From: Verrucomicrobiota bacterium
GTDB taxonomy: Bacteria; Verrucomicrobiota; Verrucomicrobiia; Verrucomicrobiales; Verrucomicrobiaceae
Length of the DNA: 11,506 nt
Direction: 5' to 3'
Assembly: GCA_009885275.1 (NCBI GenBank)
Contig: VFKY01000257.1
Coordinates: forward strand, 1 to 11,506
Each line of letters opens with the position of its first letter. The stretch's first letter is position 1. Both the position numbers and the translations under genes were made by a program. This document shows, piece by piece, positions 5,941-11,506 of this stretch. Below the pieces are notes generated by a model. It saw only the letters and a program-made list of their open reading frames with translations. It searched no databases and was not told where the DNA came from.

Positions 5941-6870
5941 TCAGGTCAACTCGGCCACCGCTGCATCCATCGATTTCACATCTTCGATGCTGATCACTTT
6001 GATACCTTTTTGGATGCGGCCCATCAATCCTGCCAACACACCACCAGGGCCAAGTTCAATAAATAAATCATGGCCATTGTTGATCAATAACTGCATCGAC
6101 TCCGACCAACGCACCGAACCGGAGACCTGACGCTCCAGAGTGTTGCGGATAACGATTTCACTGGTAACAGCGTCGGCTTCAAAATTACTGATCACAGGAA
6201 TGGTGGGCATTTGAATGGCTGTGGCTTGAAGCACTGCGGCCAGCTTGTCCTGCGCTGTTTTCATCAAACGCGAATGATAGGCGCCGGCCACTGCTAGTTC
6301 GACCGCTTTACGAATCCCCTTACCTTTAGCTTTTTCCACGGCGGCTTTGATGCCCTTAACACTGCCACTGAGCACAATCTGTCCCGGCGCATTAAAATTT
6401 GCCACATCGACATGACACTCACTAGCCAATTCACGCACGGCGATCTCCTCGCCGCCGATCATTGCGGCCATGCTGCCCTTTGTCTCTTCACAAGCTTCCT
6501 CCATGAAGCTACCGCGTTGAAAAACCAACTTTAATCCAGTTTCAAAATCAAAGGTTCCAGCGGCAGCGTGCGCTGTAAATTCGCCAAGCGACAATCCGGC
6601 ACAAGCCGCTATCTCCAAGGACGGCACCCGATCCTGCAACACCTTCAGAACTGCAAGCCCATGAACATACAGAGCCGGCTGACAACGTGAAGTACGCGTC
6701 AACTCCTCCATCGGTCCGTTAAACATTGCCTCTGTGAGACTAAAGCCCAACGTCGCATCAGCACACTCGAATAATGCTTTGGCTTGAGGATAGGCTTCCG
6801 CAAGATCTTTGCCCATGCCGACTTTTTGCGCACCCTGACCGGAAAATAACAACACCACTTTTTTTGCCAT
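5941..6870 (-). CDS. fabD: Malonyl-CoA:ACP transacylase FabD
   Basis: FabD moves the malonyl group from malonyl-CoA to acyl carrier protein, supplying the elongation unit for type II fatty acid synthesis. The 309-residue length is normal. The N-terminus has L-F-S-G-Q-G-A-Q (8-15). The nucleophile is S94 in A-G-L-S-L-G-E-F, R119 sits in F-Q-R-G, and the catalytic H199 is in G-A-Y-H-S-R-L-M. N-F-N-A-P-G-Q-I-V-L-S-G (158-169) and I-E-L-G-P-G-G-V-L are the other family blocks. The residue before the nucleophile is Leu rather than the His of E. coli (G-H-S-L-G), a variant known in other bacteria. The gene starts 2 nt after the glycerate kinase stop, so it is translated from the same transcript. 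No fabH, fabG, acpP or fabF neighbours are visible, so it lies outside the usual fab cluster, at least on the side seen here. Confidence 0.96.
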   Translation of the reverse strand: MAKKVVLLFSGQGAQKVGMGKDLAEAYPQAKALFECADATLGFSLTEAMFNGPMEELTRTSRCQPALYVHGLAVLKVLQDRVPSLEIAACAGLSLGEFTAHAAAGTFDFETGLKLVFQRGSFMEEACEETKGSMAAMIGGEEIAVRELASECHVDVANFNAPGQIVLSGSVKGIKAAVEKAKGKGIRKAVELAVAGAYHSRLMKTAQDKLAAVLQATAIQMPTIPVISNFEADAVTSEIVIRNTLERQVSGSVRWSESMQLLINNGHDLFIELGPGGVLAGLMGRIQKGIKVISIEDVKSMDAAVAELT

Positions 6871-6872
6871 AT

Positions 6873-8006
6873 CTAATGTCTTTCAGTATTTGAAGCTATT
6901 TTCTTAAACCAGTCCACCTGTTGCGCAACGACTTCTTCAAGCAGTTCAGCAGCACACGCAATGGCTTCAGGGATGGGCATCTCATCAGGCTTTATCTGCA
7001 AGAGTCCATCAAAACGAGAAATCAAAGCGTCGCTCGACTCTATGATGCCACCGATGCCTATCACGGGTTTCCCAGCTTCGCGAGCCATTGCTGCCACACC
7101 CATCGGGCCTTTACCATGAAGTGTTTGAGCATCGAGTTTACCTTCGCCGGTAATGATCAAGTCTGCCATCTCGATGCGTTGCTTTAGTCCTGTAATATCA
7201 GCTACAAGATCAAACCCGCTTTGCAAGCGAGCCCCACAAAAGCTCATCAGCCCGAAACCAAGACCACCCGCAGCGCCAGCGCCTGGTTCATGGCGATGGT
7301 TGCAACCAAGATCGCGCTGCACGATCTCCGCCAGCCTGGTGAGGCGAGACTCAAAAAACTCAATGTCTTTGACCCCTTTCTGGGGACCATAAACTCTAGT
7401 GGCACCATGCTCTCCGAGCAATGGGTTCGTCACATCACAGGCAACCACCACTTCACATGAAACAGCTCGACTCCGGACAATGCGCTCCACGCGCTCGATC
7501 TCCGATGGCAAAATGCTGACTCGTTCCCCATGAGTATCTAAAAAGTCATACCCCATGACGGAAGCCATACCAGAACCTCCATCATTCGTAGCGCTTCCAC
7601 CGATACCAATAATGATGCGCTGCGCTCCATTCTCGATGGCATGAAGCATCATTTCCCCGGTGCCCACTGTACTTGCAGAATATGGATTGAGCGGCAGATC
7701 ACTAACCATGGCCAAGCCTGAAGCCACGCTCATTTCCATGATGGCTTCTGTTTTACCCTGTTGCTGAATCAGGCCATAACGCGCTGAAATCATACGACCA
7801 CAGGCATCATGAACCGACACCTCGCACGATCGACCCCCAAGTGCCGTGAGAACAGCTTCCGTGAAGCCTTCTCCGCCATCCGCTATGGGACATACTTCAA
7901 TATCTACCTCTGACCAATCACGCTTCAGACCGCGCGTCACCGCATCCGATGCCTGCCGAGTGGTAAGTGAACCCTTGAATTTATCGAGAGCAAGCAGGAT
8001 GCGCAT
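6873..8006 (-). CDS. Glycerate kinase (GlxK/GarK family)
   Basis: This enzyme phosphorylates D-glycerate with ATP, in this family usually giving 2-phosphoglycerate, and feeds glyoxylate, serine or sugar-acid breakdown into glycolysis. The 377 residues match the family's usual 370-390. The N-terminus M-R-I-L-L-A-L-D-K-F-K-G-S-L-T-T is diagnostic, followed by C-P-I-A-D-G-G-E-G-F (about 39-48). The central I-G-I-G-G-S-A-T-N-D-G-G-S-G-M-A block and the later D-L-I-I-T-G-E-G-K-L-D-A-Q-T-L-H-G-K-G-P segment are also characteristic. An AGGAG Shine-Dalgarno lies 5 nt before the ATG at 8006, the best one in the window. It lies 45 nt after the glycosyltransferase stop and 2 nt before fabD. No glyoxylate carboligase or tartronate reductase is nearby, so the pathway it serves cannot be fixed from context. 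Confidence 0.95.
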   Translation of the reverse strand: MRILLALDKFKGSLTTRQASDAVTRGLKRDWSEVDIEVCPIADGGEGFTEAVLTALGGRSCEVSVHDACGRMISARYGLIQQQGKTEAIMEMSVASGLAMVSDLPLNPYSASTVGTGEMMLHAIENGAQRIIIGIGGSATNDGGSGMASVMGYDFLDTHGERVSILPSEIERVERIVRSRAVSCEVVVACDVTNPLLGEHGATRVYGPQKGVKDIEFFESRLTRLAEIVQRDLGCNHRHEPGAGAAGGLGFGLMSFCGARLQSGFDLVADITGLKQRIEMADLIITGEGKLDAQTLHGKGPMGVAAMAREAGKPVIGIGGIIESSDALISRFDGLLQIKPDEMPIPEAIACAAELLEEVVAQQVDWFKKIASNTERH

Positions 8007-8011
8007 AGTTT

Positions 8012-8016
8012 CTCCT
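8012..8016 (-). promoter_or_regulatory. Shine-Dalgarno of the glycerate kinase gene
   Basis: On the minus strand AGGAG precedes the ATG at 8006 with a 5-nt spacer. It fixes the glycerate kinase start and is notable because most other starts in the window have no good Shine-Dalgarno. Confidence 0.7.
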
Positions 8017-8051
8017 AACCGAAGATGAGGATGGTTGCAAGCATGTGACTG

Positions 8052-9023
8052 TTATTCTGACATCTCCGCAATCACTGCCACCGGCCGCTTCTTCACCTCT
8101 TTGATGACCACCGCTAAATATTCACCAATGATACCGAGACAGAAAAAAAGCGCGCTCGAAATGAATGACAAATATAACACCAGTGTAGCGATGCCGGGAT
8201 TGGCGCCGATATGATATCCCAGCAGTGAAAACGAAGGGAATAGACGATTAAAAAGGAATAATCCTGCGGAGAACAAGGTGGTAACCCCCATCAATAATCC
8301 TACCAGAGTCGCGAGACGCAAAGGGGCGGTACTGAAGTTAACCAGATTGTTCGTAGCCAATATGACCAGCCGAGTGAGATTGTATTTGCTCTGCCCATAC
8401 AAACGAGGCGGGCGTTGATAAGTAAATGTTGATTGCTTGAACCCAACCCATGAACGCAGCCCCCGATGCACCGGCGTAGCCTCACTAAGACGACATAACG
8501 CAGCGTGAACACGTTGATTGAAAACACAGAAGTCTCCACTGTCCAGAGTGTAGTCGTGCTCTGCGGTCCAGCTCATGATGCGGTAAAAAAGTTTATACGC
8601 AAACCGGAGCCATAGCGGCGAATCCTCACGCTTACCACGCACTCCAGCACAGACATCAAACCCTTCTTGTGAAACTTTTTGATAAAGCTCCACCAACACA
8701 TCAGGCGGATCTTGCAAATCACAGTCAATCACTCCTATGCACTCTGCTTTCGCATTTTGAATACCCGTCCACACGGCTGGCTGATGACCAAAGTTACGAC
8801 TCAAGCGAATGCACTGATAACGGGCGTCTTTGCGATGCAAATCCCAAATCATCTGCGCAGTGGCATCACTACTGCCATCATCCACGAAAAGAATCTGCCA
8901 AGAGCCATTCGTAACCTTTTCAAGTTGCGGGGTTAACTTCTCCACCAAGACAGGAATGGACTCCTGCTCATTATAGCAAGGTATCACAACACAGAATTTA
9001 GGCAGACTCTTCACATCGCTCAT
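8052..9023 (-). CDS. Family 2 membrane glycosyltransferase (DPM1/GtrB-like)
   Basis: This is a predicted polyprenyl-phosphate glycosyltransferase of 323 residues. The GT-A domain comes first: V-V-I-P-C-Y-N-E-Q (12-20), V-D-D-G-S-S (47-52), L-S-R-N-F-G-H (74-80) and the metal-binding D100-C-D102 in D-C-D-L-Q-D-P-P. The block R-P-P-R-L-Y-G-Q-S-K-Y-N (204-215) is the usual acceptor-side motif. Two hydrophobic segments near 236-258 and 276-300 anchor it in the inner membrane, as in GtrB and related enzymes that load a sugar onto undecaprenyl phosphate for O-antigen or lipid A decoration. The gene is the first of the block leading to glycerate kinase and fabD. The ATG at 9023 has GGAG about 10 nt upstream. 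The sugar cannot be told from sequence, and no flippase partner is visible in the window. Confidence 0.93.
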   Translation of the reverse strand: MSDVKSLPKFCVVIPCYNEQESIPVLVEKLTPQLEKVTNGSWQILFVDDGSSDATAQMIWDLHRKDARYQCIRLSRNFGHQPAVWTGIQNAKAECIGVIDCDLQDPPDVLVELYQKVSQEGFDVCAGVRGKREDSPLWLRFAYKLFYRIMSWTAEHDYTLDSGDFCVFNQRVHAALCRLSEATPVHRGLRSWVGFKQSTFTYQRPPRLYGQSKYNLTRLVILATNNLVNFSTAPLRLATLVGLLMGVTTLFSAGLFLFNRLFPSFSLLGYHIGANPGIATLVLYLSFISSALFFCLGIIGEYLAVVIKEVKKRPVAVIAEMSE

Positions 9024-9047
9024 CGTTCATAAACTCCATCGCCGACC

Positions 9048-9134
9048 ATGATCACGCAACGAAAATCTACACGGTATAAACTCGAAGAACTCATCAAGTT
9101 ATCGCCTATTCATCCTTCCAGTGATGTGTTTTGA
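9048..9134 (+). other. 28-codon open frame, possible MazE-like antitoxin remnant (intergenic)
   Basis: The 250-bp gap between the glycosyltransferase and the reductase (9024-9273) holds one short ATG-initiated frame of 28 codons. Its product contains T-R-Y-K-L-E-E-L-I, which resembles the C-terminal toxin-binding tail of MazE/AbrB-type antitoxins (typically R-Y-x-L-E-E-L-L). The DNA-binding N-terminal half is absent: an in-frame stop sits at 9030-9032 and the glycosyltransferase lies beyond it. No MazF-like frame follows. It may be a decayed fragment or chance. Apart from this and the promoter at 9222-9249, I see nothing in the gap. Confidence 0.15.
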
Positions 9135-9221
9135 CTGTTTTCAATTCGCAGCGGTATGAATAGAGCCATTGCTTGGCCATAATTATGCTAGAGAAGCATT
9201 TGCAACCCATCAGCCCATCAG

Positions 9222-9249
9222 TTGACAACCCCTACCCATCCCCTATTTT
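9222..9249 (+). promoter_or_regulatory. Sigma70-like promoter for the CysJ-like reductase
   Basis: A perfect TTGACA (9222-9227) is followed after 16 nt by TATTTT (9244-9249). Transcription would begin near 9256, leaving a leader of about 18 nt before the ATG at 9274. This is the best promoter match seen in the window, and it is correctly placed and oriented. Confidence 0.5.
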
Positions 9250-9273
9250 CAGCGCCCATTTTAGATCAGCACC

Positions 9274-10428
9274 ATGAGCACCGAACCCCACGTCAAATCC
9301 GCCTACAACGTCAAAAACCCCTTCATTGCGCATCTCAAAAATGCCTATGACCTAACGGGTGTCGGTGCCCCCAAGCATACTCGTCATTATGAAATTGATT
9401 TGACGGGTTCAGGTATGGAATTTCTCCCGGGCGACTCGCTGGCGGTGCAACCCACCAATGCCCCTGCTCTCGTCGAACTCGTACTTAAATCTCTCAATTT
9501 CACAGGCGAGGAAACCGTGCCTAATCCCAAAGGGGGTGAAGCCAGCATTCGCCATGTGTTGACCGATGTATTTTCTCTCACTGAAGTCGATATCAAACTG
9601 CTCAAAGCGGTAGCGGATAAGAGTGGTAACAGCGAACTAATGGCTCTGACCGCTCCAGAAAAAAAAGAAGAGCTGAAGAAGTATTTTTGGGGGCGGGATG
9701 TGCTCGATGTGCTTGAGGAAAACCCCTTCGCCATCTTTGAACCCGCCGAGTTCACTGGACTTCTCCGCAAGTTGCTCATCCGACTCTACTCCATCTCCTC
9801 CAGTCTCAAGGCATATCCAGAGCAAGTTCACCTCACGGTGGCCACTGTGCGCTACGAGAGTCATGGTAGAACTCGCGGCGGCGTTTGCTCGACCTTCCTT
9901 GCCGATCGCGTATCGGAAACCACACCCCTGCCTACCTTTATCAAATCCGGCATGGGATTCCGCTTACCTGAACCGACATCGGACACCCCCATCATCATGT
10001 GTGGCCCGGGCACCGGCATCGCGCCATTCCGCTCATTCCTTCAAGAACGAAAGGCCACTGGAGCCAAGGGTAAATCGTGGCTCTTCTTCGGAGAGGTCAA
10101 TCGCTCTACCTGTTTCTTCTACGAGAAGGAATGGGAAGACTATCTTACCGATGGCACACTCAGTAAGATCGACACTGCATTTTCCCGTGATCAAGAGAAA
10201 AAACTCTATGTGCAACATCGCATGCTAGAGCGTGGCAAGGAACTATATGAATGGCTTGAACAGGGCGCGATCTTCTACATCTGCGGTGATGCCACACGCA
10301 TGGCCACGGATGTGGATAATGCTCTCCGTGAAATCGTGGCTAAGGAAGGTGGCAAATCACCGGAACAAGTGATCGAATACATGGATGCCCTCAAGACTTC
10401 GAAGCGCTATCGGCGTGATGTCTATTGA
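9274..10428 (+). CDS. CysJ-like sulfite reductase flavoprotein subunit lacking the flavodoxin domain
   Basis: This 384-residue protein corresponds to the FAD/NADPH half of the sulfite reductase flavoprotein (CysJ), which passes electrons from NADPH to the hemoprotein CysI. Blocks in order are: F-L-P-G-D-S-L-A-V-Q-P (50-60); a helical connecting insert (about 65-165) like that of CysJ and P450 reductase; the FAD motif R170-L-Y-S-I-S-S-S; G-G-V-C-S-T-F-L (202-209); the NADPH motif C-G-P-G-T-G-I-A-P-F-R (243-253); and the C-terminal Y-R-R-D-V-Y with the terminal Tyr384 that stacks on FAD. E. coli CysJ has about 600 residues; the missing part is the N-terminal FMN flavodoxin domain. The start at 9274 follows a good promoter, so the short form appears natural and not truncated. 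It must use a separate flavodoxin or ferredoxin, or feed another acceptor. No cysI is visible nearby. Confidence 0.93.
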   Translation: MSTEPHVKSAYNVKNPFIAHLKNAYDLTGVGAPKHTRHYEIDLTGSGMEFLPGDSLAVQPTNAPALVELVLKSLNFTGEETVPNPKGGEASIRHVLTDVFSLTEVDIKLLKAVADKSGNSELMALTAPEKKEELKKYFWGRDVLDVLEENPFAIFEPAEFTGLLRKLLIRLYSISSSLKAYPEQVHLTVATVRYESHGRTRGGVCSTFLADRVSETTPLPTFIKSGMGFRLPEPTSDTPIIMCGPGTGIAPFRSFLQERKATGAKGKSWLFFGEVNRSTCFFYEKEWEDYLTDGTLSKIDTAFSRDQEKKLYVQHRMLERGKELYEWLEQGAIFYICGDATRMATDVDNALREIVAKEGGKSPEQVIEYMDALKTSKRYRRDVY

Positions 10429-10462
10429 TGTGATTGGCTTTTTTCGAATATCACTTAAGCGT

Positions 10463-10480
10463 CACAAATTATACTTTGTG
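10463..10480. promoter_or_regulatory. Inverted repeat overlapping a TATACT box upstream of the TPR gene
   Basis: CACAAA (10463-10468) and TTTGTG (10475-10480) form a perfect 6-bp inverted repeat with a 6-nt spacer. TATACT (10470-10475), one base from the -10 consensus, sits inside it, 35 nt before the ATG at 10511. This would suit a repressor site covering a promoter, though no convincing -35 box is seen. It could instead be a small RNA hairpin. Confidence 0.3.
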
Positions 10481-10510
10481 CAAGCTCTGCCGCTTGTTAG
10501 TGTAGCCTTT

Positions 10511-11197
10511 ATGTCCTCGCGTATTTTACTCCTCCTCCTTTGTTCCGTGGCTTTCATGGCATCTGCACAGACGCCCGTTCCAACTGAAGACAAGTTTCGC
10601 AATCTCATCATGGATGTGCAACGCTTACAGGCTGAGGGAAAAAATGCTAATGCCTTGGAAAAGCTGAATTTGGCGGAAGAGCTTCAACCGCAAAGCCCCA
10701 TTATTCCAAACGCACGCGGCAGCATCTACACCGCCATGCGCAATTTCGACAAAGCGCGGGAATGCTTCAACAAAGCAAAGGAACAAAGCCCCGACAGCTT
10801 CGAGCCTAAATTCAATCTCACTGAACTAAACTATGTGCAGGGAAAGTATGCTGATGCTGAGGCAAGTTTTTCGAAATTACTGACCGATTTCCCAAAGATC
10901 CGCCAAGAAGTGCGCCACCTCATTCAGTTTAAAGTGCTCGTTTGCCAGTTGAAGCAAGACAAGGTGTCAGAGGCAGAAACGACCAAGAAGGCTTTCACCT
11001 TTATGGATGACACCCCCGCCTATTATTTCACTCAAGCCGCCTTTGCATTTCAGAAGAACAATAAACCCGATGCTCAAGAATGGCTCACCAAGGCAGGTAC
11101 GATATTCAAACTACCAGATAACGCCGCCTACCTTGACACCCTGATGGAGGCCCATTGGATCGATAGCATCAGCGTTCCTGAAAGTGTGAGTAAATAG
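10511..11197 (+). CDS. Secreted tetratricopeptide-repeat protein
   Basis: This is a 228-residue exported protein. The Sec signal peptide M-S-S-R-I-L followed by a Leu-rich core ends at A-S-A, with cleavage near residue 19. TPR helices follow. Residues about 67-100 fit the consensus well (A-R-G-S-I-Y then F-D-K-A-R-E-C-F-N-K-A-K and P-D-S-F-E-P). A second copy covers about 101-134 (Y-V-Q-G-K-Y-A-D-A-E-A-S-F), and weaker repeats precede and follow. TPR solenoids are protein-binding scaffolds; the partner is unknown. The frame is open back to 10385 inside the reductase gene, but the signal peptide identifies ATG 10511 as the start. The 82-nt gap after the reductase, with its own possible operator-like repeat, suggests separate or additional control. 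Confidence 0.85.
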   Translation: MSSRILLLLLCSVAFMASAQTPVPTEDKFRNLIMDVQRLQAEGKNANALEKLNLAEELQPQSPIIPNARGSIYTAMRNFDKARECFNKAKEQSPDSFEPKFNLTELNYVQGKYADAEASFSKLLTDFPKIRQEVRHLIQFKVLVCQLKQDKVSEAETTKKAFTFMDDTPAYYFTQAAFAFQKNNKPDAQEWLTKAGTIFKLPDNAAYLDTLMEAHWIDSISVPESVSK

Positions 11198-11213
11198 TCA
11201 CTCCTTTTTAAAT

Positions 11214-11248
11214 CTCACTCAAACTGTCGCAAACCAGCGTTTGGTGAG
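11214..11248 (+). other. Imperfect hairpin after the TPR gene
   Basis: CTCAC (11214-11218) pairs with GTGAG (11244-11248) and CAAAC (11220-11224) with GTTTG (11239-11243), leaving one bulged T and a 14-nt loop. It starts 16 nt after the TPR stop. No T-tract follows, so it is a weak candidate for a Rho-independent terminator. Confidence 0.3.
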
Positions 11249-11300
11249 CAAAGGTAATCGGGTGCCCCTTGAACACCCAGTGGCGGTAGCTGACGGGCAG

Positions 11301-11379
11301 GCTCGTAGTCCGGCCTTCAGGCCGTCATTGCTAACGCAATGGATTTGATTCCCGACGGCCTGAAGGCCGGACTACGAGC
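11301..11379. repeat. REP/BIME-like double-palindromic inverted repeat
   Basis: Two 26-bp arms (11301-11326 and 11354-11379) are perfect reverse complements, separated by 27 nt. Each arm contains a smaller palindrome (CGGCCT-TC-AGGCCG, at 11311-11324 in the left arm), so each can fold by itself as well as pair with the other arm. The spacer holds a third hairpin, CATTGC-TAAC-GCAATG at 11326-11341. The element lies between the ends of two convergent genes: 103 nt after the TPR stop and 22 nt after the stop of the partial minus-strand gene. This is the usual site of REP/BIME or small MITE-type elements. No target-site duplication is evident. It may also act as a two-way transcription barrier. 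Confidence 0.85.
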
Positions 11380-11401
11380 AGTATCGGATCAAACGCGCTC
11401 T

Positions 11402-11506
11402 CTAGAGTTTGTCCAAGTCTCGCTCTTTGGTGAACGTCACAGGGGCACTCCACGTATACCATTCCACATCATCTAATCCACGAAATTGGGTTTCAAATTT
11501 CTCCCA
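11402..11506 (-). CDS. C-terminal end of an unrecognised protein (partial)
   Basis: On the minus strand an open frame enters from the right edge and ends at TAG (11404-11402) after 34 codons. Its product is polar and aromatic-rich (F-R-G-L-D-D-V-E-W-Y-T-W-S-A-P-V-T-F) and ends D-L-D-K-L. The amino-acid mix looks like real protein, and the stop falls just before the palindromic repeat, as expected for a gene end. Too little is visible to name a family. Confidence 0.55.
   Translation of the reverse strand, partial: WEKFETQFRGLDDVEWYTWSAPVTFTKERDLDKL

Noticed and set aside
10385..10510. N-terminal extension of the TPR protein
   Set aside because: It lies partly inside the reductase gene, and a clean signal peptide starts at ATG 10511.
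1..11506. CRISPR array, prophage, insertion sequence or complete defence system
   Set aside because: No regularly spaced direct repeats, transposase, integrase or recognised defence genes are visible on either strand.

Overview
The window reads as an ordinary chromosomal segment of a Gram-negative-type bacterium, most likely a member of the Planctomycetota/Verrucomicrobiota group; Verrucomicrobiota is my preferred guess. The reasons are the secreted PQQ-like beta-propeller with a W-P-Q-F-x-G opening after its signal peptide, a Tat-exported sugar-isomerase-like TIM barrel beside it, a small double GYF_2-type protein, weak or absent Shine-Dalgarno sequences at most starts, and a tRNA gene without an encoded CCA. 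This placement is inference from gene content, not from a marker gene.

Layout. At the left edge a partial queE (7-deazaguanine pathway, minus strand) is divergent from a small NlpC/P60-type lipoprotein gene (665-1174). Next comes a minus-strand block read from about 4165 down to 1178: a Tat/lipobox lipoprotein with an OstA/LptA-like segment, a Tat-exported TIM-barrel sugar isomerase homologue, and a secreted PQQ-like beta-propeller. The last two are almost certainly co-transcribed, with stop and start 2 nt apart. Divergent from this block is a GYF-GYF-coiled-coil protein (4274-4813). It is followed by a tRNA-Leu gene whose anticodon reads AAG, then purU (formyltetrahydrofolate deformylase).

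Convergent with purU is a second minus-strand block, 9023 down to 5941: a family 2 membrane glycosyltransferase, a glycerate kinase, and fabD. After a 250-bp intergenic region with a good sigma70-like promoter comes a plus-strand CysJ-like FAD/NADPH reductase that lacks the flavodoxin domain, then a secreted TPR protein. A 79-bp element of two 26-bp perfectly inverted arms, each arm itself palindromic, lies between the ends of the TPR gene and a partial, unrecognised minus-strand gene at the right edge.

How the genes work together. Most are housekeeping or envelope functions: tRNA modification, one-carbon metabolism, fatty acid synthesis, sulfur/electron transfer, and lipid-linked sugar transfer. 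The exported products (NlpC/P60 lipoprotein, OstA-like lipoprotein, isomerase, propeller, TPR protein) all act outside the cytoplasmic membrane. I see no CRISPR array, phage, insertion sequence or complete defence system. The most distinctive items are the tRNA-Leu(AAG), the double-palindromic repeat, the OstA-like Tat lipoprotein and the stand-alone CysJ-type reductase.
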